A stretch of DNA of 64,000 nt from Ceratothoa steindachneri (GCA_963969495.1 OZ018324.1:42530609-42594608), one strand, 5' to 3'. Shown: positions 23,823-35,663, counted from the stretch's first letter. Made by a program: numbers and translations. The notes: a model not told the origin generated them from the letters alone.

Positions 23823-24373
23823 TTAATCTACGCTATTTGGTAACGCATTGCTACTGAGTGCGTCAGTGACCTGGTTATCGGAACCTTTTATATAATTTAT
23901 TTTAAATTGATACACTTGTAAGAGTAAACTCCAGCGCATAATTCGGTCGTTGGAGTGTCGTACATTCCGAATATATGCTAACGGACGGTGGTCGGTTCCT
24001 ATCTGAAATTCTTTTCGTATCAAGTACATTTTGAATTTGTCTATAACCCAGATAATTGATAGAGCTTCCTTCTCTATAGTAGCATATCTCTTTTCGCGTG
24101 GTAATAATTGGCGACTAGCATATGCAACTGGATGACTCGTTCCGTCATCCTCGTATTGAAGGAGTACACCTCCAATGCCCTCGTTGCTCAGGTCGGTCTT
24201 AATCCCAAAGGATTTTTCGGGTTGAGCAACTTCAAAATGGGGGCAGAAATGAGCTTACTCTTGAGCTGATTAAAATGGGAAACAGCGACATCATTACACC
24301 GTAGACGATCGGGGGAATTATTTTTTAAAAAGGGAGCTGAGGGGCGCCAAAATTGCAGCAAAATTCGGAACAA
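23823..24373 (-). pseudogene. Gypsy-type RNase H
   Basis: The frame at 23823-24029 includes IGTDHRPLAYI (TDH-type motif), MRWSLLLQVYQFKI and IKGSDNQVTDALS, matching the C-terminal half of gypsy RNase H (GxDNxxADxLS). The N-terminal half (24030-24373) has ISAPILKLLNPKNPLG and, in a shifted frame, KSFGIKTDLSNE with the first catalytic Asp. RNase H removes the RNA template during reverse transcription. A frameshift near 24.2 kb separates the halves. Confidence 0.75.
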
Positions 24374-24374
24374 A

Positions 24375-25073
24375 TCACCGATAGTAAGAAGCTGATCCTA
24401 GCAACGATCTTAATTGCTTCTTTGTAATCAGGAGGGGCATGTCGGCGATTGCCTTAATCTTATCCTCTTGGGGACCTAACTGGCTGTGTCCTATTTTGAA
24501 ACCTAAGTATTTTTTGGTTTCGTGGGCAAAATGGCATTTGCTGGGGCCAATGGTGAGGCCATTTTCTCGCAATCGCTCGAAGAGAGCTAATAGGGTGGTT
24601 AAATCGTGACTCCATTCGCGAGTAGCGACGTAGACATTATCAAAGTAAAAGGATACATTCGGAAGTATATCCAACAACCTTTTTATGAGACGGTTATAGT
24701 TGCTACAAGCAGTGACGAGGCCAAAAGGAAGGCGCTTGAATTTCATAAGGCCTTTCTCCGTTGCAAAGGCGGTATATGCTTTCACCTAGGGCCGGAGGGG
24801 GATTTGATAATAAGCCTTGCACAAATCGAGTCCCGAGATGAACTTGGCGTTTTCAAAAAGGTGGAGGTTTTGGTCTACTAACGGGATGGGCTCGGCGTCG
24901 AACACAGTTACCGAATTTAACTTCCGAAAGTCGATGCACATCCGATAAGAGCTATCAGATTTCTTGACCATGGCGAATGGGGAACAATAACTAGAGGTGG
25001 AAGGTTCTATTATGTCTAAACTAATTAAATTATCAACTTCGGCGTTAAAGGCTTGGCGGAAATGAATCGGCAT
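24375..25073 (-). pseudogene. Gypsy-type reverse transcriptase
   Basis: Two segments lie in one frame: 24786-25073 (SYRMCIDFRKLNSVT and FISGLDLCKAYYQIPL) and 24375-24785 (RLPFGLVTA, FYFDNVYVAT and KKYLGFKIG). These are RT motifs 1 to 6 in order. A TAG at 24786-24788 breaks the frame directly after YQIPLRP. The catalytic YxDD box reads FDN (24636-24644), so the second Asp is Asn. Either change should abolish activity. Length and order are otherwise normal. Confidence 0.85.
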
Positions 25074-25509
25074 GGGATAGGGTTTTGAACGGACGGGTTC
25101 TGAGGTTGTGAATTTGATATCATGCTCGAAACTAGTAGCGCATCCAGGCTTCTCTGAAATAACGTCGTCGAACTAACATAATAGTTCTTGTAGCTAACTC
25201 TTTTAATGGGGGGGGCAGCTGCGCGTCGATATCGAGGTCAGAGGGTTCAAAAGGCTAGCCTGGTAGGGAAGGAAGAGGTTAATCGGCATCAGGTTGGATG
25301 CACACTGTCTGTATTACATTAAGGGACTCCGCGGGGTAATCTTCTTCAAGCGCCGATGTTTCGTTCAGTGCTACGAACGTTTCTCCATGGGCGCGTTGGG
25401 GTACTTTTTTTCTTTAGGTCCACGAACAGTCTCCGTGTCCTTGTCTTGGGCCTTATCACCTAAGGGTGTTAGTAATTCACACTCCTTTTGTGCCGTCCTA
25501 AAGTCCTGG

Positions 25510-25896
25510 TTAAGGGTCTTCGAGAAATCGGACGGTATCGGGGGTTCTGATGGGGACGGGCTCCTGGGCTTCTTTCTTAGCTCGGCCTCGAGGAAAGGCG
25601 GCCTGAGAAACAGGGTCGGAACTTACTTGGGGGCTCTGTCCTATAAGTACGGAACAGAATTTTATGAGTGCTAAAATGACTTCAGCCCAACCATCATAAT
25701 ATTGACACTGCAGGTAACATCTAACGACGGGGAATTGGTTCGCCCGCCCAAGGTAGTCATGTACCACCGCAAATTTTTCGTGGTTAGGGTCCACTGGGGG
25801 GAGGAGCTCGTCGGACACGATGAAACACGTACATCTTGTGTCCCTGAAGAGAGTCGATACTCGGCAGCCGTTCACGCTGCCCTCCTCAAATTTCAA
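25510..25896 (-). pseudogene. Retroviral-type aspartic protease
   Basis: A 128-codon frame between gag and RT. Near its N-terminus, at 25834-25842, it reads DTR followed by CTCFIVSD, where retropepsins have DTG and a hydrophobic strand. Further on, SVLIGQ fits the strand before the C-terminal part. The protease cuts the gag-pol polyprotein; Gly to Arg in the active-site loop should inactivate it. The identification rests mainly on position and the DT-x-C-T-x-F-I-V pattern. Confidence 0.6.
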
Positions 25897-25965
25897 AGTT
25901 CCCGATGAACTTTTATCAAAAACAAAATTTACCTGGTGGCCTGACGGAGGGGGAGAAGTTGCTAC

Positions 25966-27060
25966 TTAGGTCTGCACCACCGAGGGAGCCGGGTTGGCAT
26001 TAATCTGGTGAACTTGATGGGCTGGTCCGCTTTTAGGCCTAGAATTTAGGGGGCAATTCCAGCTCATGTGGTTTTCTACAACACAGGTGAAGCATATGAT
26101 TGGTCGCTTCGGGGAGAGAGATGGAGGAAAAATCTTAACAGGAGGTTTGGAGTCCCGTTGTTGGTTGTCAGGAAAGAAGTTTTGGGATTTTACAGGCCCC
26201 GGAAACTTCGTCAGCTTTCCTGGAGAGGGGGGCGAATCCTTCCTTCTTTCCTGGTTAGGGGGTTGGTGAGAAGTTCGATTCTCCTTGGAGTATAAACTAT
26301 GGCTTGCGGCATAGACACCTGCTTCTTCGGTACATTCTTTAAAGGTCTGGCACCGATGATCCTTAACGAACGCGCGGATCTCCGTCGGGAGAGACGCCAA
26401 AAATTGATCCCGCAACACGAAGTCTGTTAAGGACTCGTAGTTAGGATAAACCTTTGAGGATTCTAACCAAAATTTAAAATTCCTCTGAAGAATGTATCCG
26501 AATTGACGGAACGTCTGTCCGGGTTTACTACGACCTCCTCGAAATTCTTAGCGTTAGAAATCGGGAGTCATATTATGAGCGGCCAATAACTCAGCTTTTA
26601 AGGTGCTGTAGTAAATTGTACATTCAGATCGTAAAGATATAAAAATTTCGCGCAATTTACAATTTAACAAGGGAAGTAATCTGACTACACCTTCAGCCTC
26701 CAGATCCATGTTATTGATTTCGAGGATCTTTTCGAAGTGGGCTAAGAATGCTCCGAAATCCTCTCCATCCCTAAAATTCGGGAGCTTTAGTGGGAGATTG
26801 AGGGGGGCTTCTGAACGTGAACTGGCTGACTGTATTTCTGCTTCAACACGAGCTAATTCAATCTGATGGTGAAGCTCAGCTTGTCTTTTCCGTTCCTCTC
26901 TTTCTTCTCGTTGGGTTTCTCTTTCTCTTTCTTCTCGTTGGATTTCTCTTTCTTCTCGTTGGATTTCTCTTTCTCTTTCTTCTCGTTGGATTTGTCTTTC
27001 TCTTTTTTTTCTTTGCTCCTCTTGAACGTACTCAATTAGTTCTTTTCTGGAGAGTCCCAA
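25966..27060 (-). pseudogene. Gag with one zinc knuckle
   Basis: Two frames form a gag. At 26554-27060 (168 codons) the N-terminus is a very charged repeat of RE-Q-R-E-E-R units (helical or coiled coil), followed by a retrotransposon-gag core with LKLPNFRDGEDFGAFLAHFE. At 25966-26418 (150 codons) the core continues (FLASLPTEIRAFVKDH) and ends in CFTCVVENHMSWNC, a CX2CX4HX4C knuckle for RNA binding. The two lie in different frames with stops between 26418 and 26554. The start at 27060 is the first Met of the open frame. Confidence 0.75.
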
Positions 27061-27436
27061 GGATTCTCCTTGCCTTTAAAGATTTCGAACTTAGTCATCT
27101 TTGTACTTGGAGGCGCAATAGTCAACCAACTAAAATTCCTCGCAACAAGAATTATACCTTCTAGAGAATTAGCCTACCTAAATATGAGCACTCACCTATT
27201 TGTACTTGGTTTCTCAATCTAAATAACACCTGACTAAAATCACACACAAAAAAAACACATACAAATTATTATAACAGTTCCTTGAGCTACTCCAGCTTCT
27301 TAAGTTTCCAAAAAAAGGGGATAGCAATCGTTAAAACAAAAGGGAACCCTTATACTCTATTATTATAACGAATAACACTATGCTTTACTCGACTAACACC
27401 AGTGTTTGCAAAGATATAGCGTTAAACCTTACACAC

Positions 27437-27445
27437 TTGATACCA
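27437..27445 (-). promoter_or_regulatory. Displaced primer-binding-site candidate
   Basis: The minus strand reads TGGTATCAA here. A primer-binding site should begin with TGG right after the 5' LTR; this candidate lies ~60 bp away, beyond the (TA)n tract. The TGGTATCA string resembles known tRNA-primed sites, but a short match like this can be chance. Confidence 0.25.
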
Positions 27446-27455
27446 AATTTAAATA

Positions 27456-27456
<1 letters not shown>

Positions 27457-27505
<49 letters not shown>
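27457..27505. repeat. (TA)n microsatellite abutting the 5' LTR
   Basis: About 49 bp of pure TA ending exactly at the internal edge of the right LTR, where a primer-binding site belongs. Confidence 0.9.
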
Positions 27506-27508
<3 letters not shown>

Positions 27509-28509
27509 GTAGAATGGACTCTCGACGATATACCATATATGACTATTCGTTTAGGAAACTTATTTAATTATCTTTAGAGTGCGTGGTTGTCTGGGTTGAC
27601 CGATATTATTTATCTTACATATGCTTAAGAAGTGGAACTGAGCTTAAGGATAATAATAAGGCTATCATTAATAAAATAGAGTTTTATTAATAAAAACTAT
27701 CAACGATGCACAAACGGAAAATATTGACATAAACAGAGAATGAGAAGGGTCGTGGGAAATCTAACTAATCCGAGGATTAAAAGAGATTTAAAAAGGTAAA
27801 ACAAATAAAAGTTAAAGGGATGGGATGGTTCGCTTAACCATTTAAAGCAAAGGATAGGGTTGACAAAAGGGTTAAATACTCAAAGGTAAAGTTCAGCTTA
27901 CGTAAATACACTTGTTGTGCAGAGGAAGGCGACGTGAATGAATCTACGGTCCGCTGGCGAGTTCCAGCCGAAGGGGGGGGGAGAATTAAATGATCCTGAG
28001 GTGGCGTCTTGGGAATGAGAACCGATTGTTGACGAACGGGTTTGAAGATTAATGGCTGTTTTACGTTGTTCTCTACTGAACAACAGGGGGGGTGAGAACC
28101 GTCTCTTGTCTACGGGCTCGAGAACAATGGCTGGTCTAATGTTGTTCTCTTCTGAACAGCAAAGGGGAAGGGTGAGAACCATTTCTCGAATCTGATCTTT
28201 GTGGTAAGGTTTCCTTATAAATAGGCGAGACATCCCCTTGGCGTAAGGGACAATGGAGTAGGGGTTTCGAGGGAATGCACAGCCGCGCCTGAGAACAATA
28301 CCTTATCTGCCCATAAGCCTAACTCAATCTGGCGAGGTCGGCAGATGGGGTGAAACGGGGGGAAGATAAACCTCCTTGTTTAAACATTGACTCAGGTGGC
28401 GGCTATAATGCGCCCGGCTTCAAGGCGAAGATGCACGTGGGTAGCATCGTGTTTTTAAACAACATGTGATTATGTTTGAAATTAAGCGGCCTCAAACCAT
28501 TCTATCACA
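27505..28509 (-). repeat. 5' LTR (1005 bp)
   Basis: Partner of 22283-23400. It has two minisatellite units (from 28047 and 28122) and a private segment at about 28180-28260 not matched in the other LTR. The private segment contains TATAAATA (28216-28223), an AT box that could serve a promoter on the minus strand (TATTTATAAGG). The frame at 27898-28233 is repeat-derived. Confidence 0.9.
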
Positions 28510-31500
28510 ATGACCATTGTCGAAGTCTTCATCATCATTGCTATTACTTTATTCTAGTTAAGATTTTATTTATTTTTTTAAAAGTTTTCTGTCGGTAATG
28601 GAACTGATACATCTGTTCTATATTCAAAACCCGCATTCCAAAATGCACAGAAAGAATTTTGATACGGTAAGTTTTTCCTACTCTTGGGACTGTGCCCTTT
28701 TACATGGATGTGCAAATCTAATTTGGATTTCTCTTCATATCATTAATACTCCCAAACTAAAACATTGTTTGTCCCTTTTGTCTATTGCCTTAGTTCTTCA
28801 ATACATATTTACCAGATTTTATAAAGAGCCAAGGTCTTATCTTGATCTCTAGGTTTCACTCTAAATTATGTTAATTAAGTTTTTATGACAAAAGCTTCCA
28901 TATAAATAATCGAAGCAAATATAGCAAAAATGTAAGGGCTATTTAAACATCTTCTAATACTTATTCTTGTTTATATTAACGATCAAATCTGTAAAATCAG
29001 GAGTTTGGAGATATTAATTTTTTGATACGAAATTTGAACAAAAGAAAAGATGAATAAAATATCAATTTTGTGAAGAAACTGTATGTGATACGATCATACA
29101 GAATTTTTTATTCCGGTATGTATAAATTCTGTAATAAAAATCAAGCAATTAATAGGAAAACATTTGGTGAGTCGCAGGCCCCTGTTATATACCTCTATGT
29201 CTACCACGTCTCCTTTTTATTAATATGCTTCCTTAACATAGATTTTACAAAATATTAAAATATACTGATATAAAGCCCACCTTGTTATCTTTTTATCATA
29301 CTTTGATCCATATAAATGGCAATCACAAGTACACTCCAAATAAACACCCAATAATATACATTGGCAAAAGCTACACTTATTTGTATTTTTTTCATTTCCG
29401 TGATGTCCCTGGTTGCTCTCATAAGATTACAGCAAACTTTTAGTAACATGGCTGGAATCCATATCTATTTATATTGAAGCTCCATTTCTGATGTCTTGGT
29501 GAAACCTGTCTTCATATTTAGCAATTCTTACAGTTCCAGAATTCTCTAGGAAAAGGAAAGATACGAATAGGTAACATGTTACGTGATAGATACCGGTATC
29601 ATTTAATCAGTTATCCATTAAAATAATATGCTAGACCAATCTGTGCTTTATCAGACCACCACTACAAGAGTCCTTAAATGCATACAAAGCAGCTTACTCG
29701 TTTTCATCTATCATTGATTAAATAACATTTTTAAACAGGAGCTCACAAATACGAGTATAGGGGCGTAGAAAATGCCTTCTTTGATGTGAGCTTCATTAAA
29801 TTAAGTCAATTTTTCCTTGAGTCACAGGAATGCATTTGTTTAGTCCTCCATCGCTTTGAAAAGCTGTGTTGTTCCGATTCTGCACATCTGCCACACATAG
29901 ATAGAAAGCTTATAATTGTTATAGCAGTTCTCGATCCATTACAAATAACAACTACCGTCAAATCTTCATCTAAAAGCTAGGCATGATCATTGTATTTCAT
30001 GCGATCTAGAATAAAATATTTTCATATGACTCTTTTAAAACAAATGAATGTACAACTGGAATTAAGGCATGGTCTTTTCTATGTGTAGCAGAATAATGTG
30101 TACTGCTCTTTAGAAATTTATCAATAAATATCCTACATTGATTGAGTTCATATCTCAGTCTATTGGCATCAAAATTTTCCCTCATATTATTGCGGAAAAG
30201 AAAAAAGGTTTCATTGAGTAATATTGTTACAAATCCGCTGAACCATTTGTGAATGTTTCAATATGGTTACTTTCATCCCCCTAAAATCCATTCTTGCAGT
30301 TGAGAGGCCACAGAGTTGTTGAGTGAGGGAAAGAAAACGAATCAGGTCATTTAGTTTAGATTGTGTAATTAAATTTGTCTTTTCTCAGACTCAGATTGAT
30401 GGCTCGTATAACTCATTTTGTGAGACGCGTTCATCTGAGCTGTAAGATTTTATCTCCTGGGTGGTGCAGATGGGGGCTGAGGAATGTTCAACAAGACGAG
30501 AAGCAAACTGAAGATCTGAGGGAAATATGCCTTTCTTACTTTACGATCTGTAGAAGAAAAGGATAGGCGTGATCATTAAAACACAATTAAATAATAATAT
30601 AATTAATTATTTTCATAAAATTTCCTGTGCAAAACTTATAATATTTTGAGACTTTGAAAGGAGTAGTATGTTGAATGGTTCATTGCCTCCATCCAGATCA
30701 TCGGCACTTCAAATGTGAACCCACGAGCAGTTTCTTTGAACTATGGTAAAAGTGAACTAGTGGCTCTGATGCAGCATCTTTAAAGAGTCTTGTTGAAGAA
30801 CTTTGACACCAAGAGTACAAATAATATTGTTTTTCAAATGAGAAGCAGCTGCCTTCATACTGCTTGAGTGTTTCTGAATTGCACTTATACATTTTACATT
30901 TTCTGTCCAGTGGTGCTGAAATACGAATTTTAACCCCAGCAATGTGAAATCTAAAGTATATTACTTAAGTTGAATTAAAAATGTTTATAAGTAAAAAACA
31001 CGAAGAGGAAATTGAAATAATCCATTTCACATAGAATATATTTGAAAACTGTAACACTTAATTTAAATAATTGACTAAATTATATAAAAATGGTTGGTCA
31101 AGCAGCCAAAAAGATTTTATTATAGAATCAACAATAAATTACAAAAAAAGTACTGTTCTCATTTTTGTTTTGTTATTCGCTGTTGAACAGTTATATTGCT
31201 TTAATCAGTGTTTCCTGTTTTAATTCTATTTGTGTTTAGTTTATTACTGTTACTGATAAAACATCTGCAGTGTAGAGTTTATTATGTCAAAAGAAAATGA
31301 AAAACTTGACCAAGATGTCAGTTACGCGTCGTAGATAATATCTAAATAAAATATACGTTTTTGGGCGAAGGTACCTGGTTCGGTATCATAAATTTTCGGA
31401 ATATCTCTGTTAAAACTTTTGGTTATCTTAAAACAGTTTTGACTGGAATACCATCCTCTACCTGCTATAAGGTGACTGAATAATATGCATCTTTTGCCAT

Positions 31501-32321
31501 CTGGAATTGTGAAATGTGTGTTGTGTGACTATCAAAAGTTTGATAAATCGTCTAAATTTTGAACTATTCGGAGAAATAATTTGTTTATTCCATGTCATAC
31601 AGTTCTGTTTATCAGGAGGATCCAGCTTTTATTGTAAGTATATTAAAATTCAGCAAAGATATTCAAATTTGGCAAGAAAAGTGCAAGAAAAATAGAACGA
31701 GACTTTTCTTTCAAATCAAACATTCCATATTTAAAGATTTTCCAAACTGAAGGATTTTGGTCAAATCCGTAAATCGAATAAGCGAGCTTCTGTGCACTCT
31801 TATGAGTTCTTTAAGGTCCCCATCGTTTAGCTTATATTTCTTATCACTTCCCTTGTTAGTAACATTTAGCAATCCTTAATTTGAAATATTAAGCTCTCAT
31901 TAATCAATTTATGGCCTAAGTACTAAGGATATTCCATTAATTTCTCTTTTCCTAGTTTTGACTTTTGTTCATTCTTGGGCTGGTTGAAGGCAAAATGCCG
32001 TTCCAAATAACTCCAAAGGTGGTTTCCACTGTAGACTGCTGTACCTAACACGTGTAGAACAGCACGCCCTTCCGGCCCTAGTGTGGGTAATAATATGAGA
32101 CTAGATTGAGATTTCTCACTGTTTATTTCTTCTAGACATCTTCATTTTACAGTCACTTCGCTAAAAGCCCATTCTCAATTATCTTTCTTGTCAGACGACT
32201 AATGGTGTAGGCTAGTCGCCGATGATATTTCATTCATCTCTCATAGAGCATGACCGAGATTTGAGGTAAATCCTTTTATTTTGGCGTTCGGCCAGGAGCG
32301 GTGATCACTAGGGGTGTCAAG
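28510..32321. other. AT-rich DNA, nothing recognised
   Basis: No supported gene. Minus-strand frames at 30698-30942 and the plus frame at 30375-30566 overlap or are short, and match nothing I know. Confidence 0.5.
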
Positions 32322-32337
32322 CCGGTTGTACAACCGG
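32322..32337. repeat. Perfect 16-bp palindrome 1
   Basis: CCGGTTGTACAACCGG is its own reverse complement. It sits in a locally GC-rich patch of otherwise AT-rich DNA. Confidence 0.9.
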
Positions 32338-32363
32338 TTATGCACCAGTTTGCTCCAGGGCAG

Positions 32364-32379
32364 ACGTCTAGCTAGACGT
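32364..32379. repeat. Perfect 16-bp palindrome 2
   Basis: ACGTCTAGCTAGACGT is its own reverse complement, 26 bp after palindrome 1. Confidence 0.9.
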
Positions 32380-34112
32380 TTGTCAACCGAATTTAGAAAC
32401 GGCCCTTAGGCTCGATGATGAGGAAAATGAAAGTGATATAAATTCAAACACAGCGCTGGGCGTAAAATGGTTTCCCCCACATCTTTTCATACTGTTCAAG
32501 GTTTATTACCCTTTGGTGCCCCCAGATACATAGGACCAAGGGACATATCAGGGAAACCTCAATAGAAATGGGGAAAGTAAACGAATTTCCTGCCGCAATC
32601 AAAGTGAGCCTAGAAGAGCCATTTTGGATGGCATGAAAATGAGATTCAGTGACAGACCGCCTCGGTCCGTTTCGTAGGATTAATCAAAATGGTTAACGAC
32701 TCCCTTTATCTCTTTTGTAGGATGCATCTCAGATTTGTATATAGTTAATAGATATAACCTCATAGAGAAACTTAATGGCATTCCTTACTCTTCGCTCTTG
32801 ATAGGTTCGATATTCGTCTCTTTGTACCAAAGTTTCGGTCAAAGATCTGTTTTAATTTCTTAAAGATAAATTGTGTAACGTTTAATTACCTGTCTCCACC
32901 TCATATATTTTTAGAACTTGTTTGACTCTCTGTTAAAGATTGTATTTTTTCTTTCAATGGTCAATTGTTTCGCCAAAATTAGGTCTAGGTAGGGATAACT
33001 TCTTATCTGCTGCTTTATCTAACTTATATATGGATTTTTTTTAAAACGATTTACCTCCCCACTATTGTTGATTTCCATATTAATTGGTTCAAATAGATCG
33101 ATAATATTGTATGTTATGGCCCATTTCTGAAAATGTACACCTTTTTTTAACAAACAACTAGCTTGTAACTTCAATTAAACTTAATTAATAATTAGAACAG
33201 AATAGAACACTTCATTTCCTAGATTTATTCATACACCACACTCCTTTTGGTTTTAAACTCTCTGTCTATCGTCCGATTAATTTTTTTTCCTATATTCCCT
33301 TTTATTTCTCTCATCATATTAATTTTTACATTTTTTTGACGTAGGACACAATCTTCGCGATGCTTTATAAATGGCTTGAGTCAGCTAAAAGTTCTTATTA
33401 CCCTTTCACACCTCACCCTCTTTTCAATAACAAGAATACTATCGTACTTCCTTTTAATACAGGTTTTGCTACTTCTCCGCATGTTTTAAAATCATAAGTC
33501 ACCTCTGTTCTATTTTACAATAAAAATTCAATTTATAAACCCTTGGGCAGAATATTACTTCCATCATTGGCAATGTATATTACATAAAATGTATAGATTT
33601 TTCAAAATATTACATTGGGCAATATGGTGAATATTTGTCAAAACGTACATCGAAACACAAATATAATGTCAGAGGTGATAAAGAGAGCAGATCATGTATG
33701 TGTGTATCTACGCATGTATCTACATTTTGTTTTATATGTACTAATTTGCCTCTCCATTTCTTTTACTCCTAACCTCAAATATTAATCTCCCTCTCCGATC
33801 TTATATTCCTCCTTATTTGTTTTTTTTTGTTAAATTCAATCTTTGGGCATTCTCTATATCTTTGGACCTACCTAGTATTAATAAGCCAATTAATACCCAC
33901 TCCTCATCTTTTTAATCTTTAAGCAGATAATTTATTTTATGATTGATTTAGGTTCTTGTTTGCGACAGTCTTTCTGCTCACCCTCCTTGATTACACATAA
34001 CAGTTTTCTCTTCTTTACGTCATTCCTTGATAAGGAAACTAAAATAGAGTTCGAAAATACTTGAGCCTTTATTTCAGTTTCATTGTGGGATTTTTTCATA
34101 CACACACACAGG

Positions 34113-34120
<8 letters not shown>
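32380..34120. other. AT-rich DNA, nothing recognised
   Basis: No supported gene or element. Confidence 0.5.

Positions 34121-34196
<76 letters not shown>
34121..34196. repeat. (TA)n microsatellite
   Basis: About 76 bp of TA with one interruption, preceded by a short CA-rich run from 34101. Confidence 0.95.
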
Positions 34197-34198
<2 letters not shown>

Positions 34199-34400
34199 GG
34201 GTGTAAATTTCTTCGTAACATGTTTTATTGAAGGCGACTGCTAACCTATTGTTAATTGTTTTTTTTTCGAGTCTTTTGGTATGTCTTATGTTCCTTTTGG
34301 CTTTCGCTTCACCCATGGATTAGCCTACGAAAAATTGATTTGAAAGTCGTGACGCACGAGACAAGAAAACTGGTTCACTAAGCATAACGAAATTCTTTAT

Positions 34401-34448
34401 TCACCTGACGCATTTCGATATATATTTAGACATATCATTTTCAAAGGC
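34401..34448 (-). ncRNA. Hammerhead-like motif of the Penelope element (degenerate)
   Basis: The minus strand reads TTTGAAAATGA, a GATAT/ATATC stem, then GAAATGCGTC (34407-34416). Hammerhead ribozymes have CUGANGA, stem II, then GAAA, a short stem III and UH. The GAAA plus TGCG plus TC part fits, but the first core is degraded. Hammerheads are known in Penelope-like elements. A better copy lies at 59588-59621. Confidence 0.35.
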
Positions 34449-35078
34449 TACACAGTTGTGGCTAGGGAATATGATACAAAGCTATATATATGTGATTAGC
34501 TGCGTTAACATTTATACGAACACATTTTTAGGAAATGGGATCTTTGAACACAAAATATACGTGCAAATGGTTGAGACTCCATAACGGTCGCAGGATTAAG
34601 ATGGGGAGGGATTATTATTAGGGGCTGGCGGACGGGAGGGTGGTAAGATGAAGTGCGAATTTGTTTTAGATATTTAATTTTGGTTGCTTCTCTTTGATGT
34701 ATATGGCTTCAAATATAAGCAATTTAAGTCGGTTTGGGGCGTCTAATAAGATTTCAGAATTCTCCTTAAGCGACTTGTGGTCCAAATGTTTTCCATGCTT
34801 TTCAAAAGTATGTGTCCTGGTGATACCGTTGCTCAATGGTAAGTCATTCTTCGTGTTAGCTTTGTTTCGTTCATTCCGATACATGAATGATGGTTGAGTT
34901 CACATTCTCCCATTTTACAAGTATATTCATATATCAGGTGACTTTTTTACTTGGGTGTTTGATTTGCTCCTGGATTGTTTCTCATTATAAGGTTGGAGGT
35001 GCGTTTGTTGTTGTAGTAAATTATGAGGGATACATTATTCTCATTTTGTGTTGCTTTGACTCCTATGTTTATGATTTC

Positions 35079-35081
<3 letters not shown>
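34401..35081 (-). mobile_element. Penelope-like element, GIY-YIG end (5' truncated)
   Basis: Penelope-like elements encode an RT joined to a GIY-YIG nuclease. On the minus strand: VSLIIYYNNKRTSNLIMRNNP (35.0 kb), then in the same frame after a stop YEYTCKMGECELNHHSC and NETKLTRRMTYH (34.93-34.84 kb). In another frame HTFEKHGKHLDH and LLIFEAIYIKEKQPKLN follow, to a stop at 34666. These match the region before the nuclease, the CxxxxC/GIY part and the C-terminal FEA-IKE-P-LN segment in order. The 3' flank carries a hammerhead-like motif at 34401-34448. A (TA)n array at 35082 cuts off the RT. Confidence 0.7.

Positions 35082-35139
<58 letters not shown>
35082..35139. repeat. (TA)n microsatellite truncating the Penelope relic
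   Basis: 58 bp of TA. The coding match of the Penelope remnant runs right up to its left edge and is not resumed on the far side. Confidence 0.95.
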
Positions 35140-35141
<2 letters not shown>

Positions 35142-35660
35142 GTGGGCAAAGGGGCTACTCGTTACCAGGCGTTTACTTATTTTTAGGATACAGCAAAGAC
35201 CGAAAACCAACTCAGTACACTAGAATCTTTTGTATTAGATTTAGAAACCCAACTTTAAACTCGGACATATGTGAGCTAATTTCCACTTTTACTACAACTA
35301 TAAACACCCACAAATCAAACACACCAAACCCCCTCCTCCCAAAAAAACAAAAAAATATATTGCTCCAATATTTCCATTATCTCTCTTTTTTACAACGAAG
35401 ACACCCAGAAGTGATTAAATCTGTTTTTATTTGAAAAACAAAATATATTTCCGATTCCCTAATAGTTAAAAGTTGTACATTTTTATAATTTGAATATCGC
35501 CACCTCTAATTCTTCCCATTTCCGATATAATTAATTTATAAATAGCTGATAACTTTTCCAAAAAATTCTTATATCTGTATATATTTCGAAAGTCGTATCC
35601 AAGTCAGTACAAAGAAGTTAAAATAAAATAATGAACTTCTTAAATGCAGCCTGCGTATTT

Positions 35661-35663
<3 letters not shown>
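35140..35663. other. AT-rich DNA, nothing recognised
   Basis: No supported gene. Confidence 0.5.

Larger units (their letters stand above)
22283..28509 (-). mobile_element. Ty3/gypsy-type LTR retrotransposon lacking integrase
   Basis: Two direct LTRs (22283-23400 and 27505-28509) flank gag, protease, RT and RNase H on the minus strand. Element ends read TGT...ACA with inverted termini (TGTGATAGAATGG and, from the other end, TGTCGTAGAATGG). Flanking 5-mers are ATGAG (22278-22282) and ATGAC (28510-28514), a target duplication with one change. Domain order PR-RT-RH and RT motifs place it with Ty3/gypsy. RNase H ends at about 23.82 kb and only ~420 bp without coding potential separate it from the 3' LTR, so integrase is absent. 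Nonsense codons and frameshifts occur in gag and pol. Confidence 0.85.

Noticed and set aside
30698..30942. Two overlapping minus-strand frames
   Set aside because: Both about 60 codons and unrelated to known families; likely chance.
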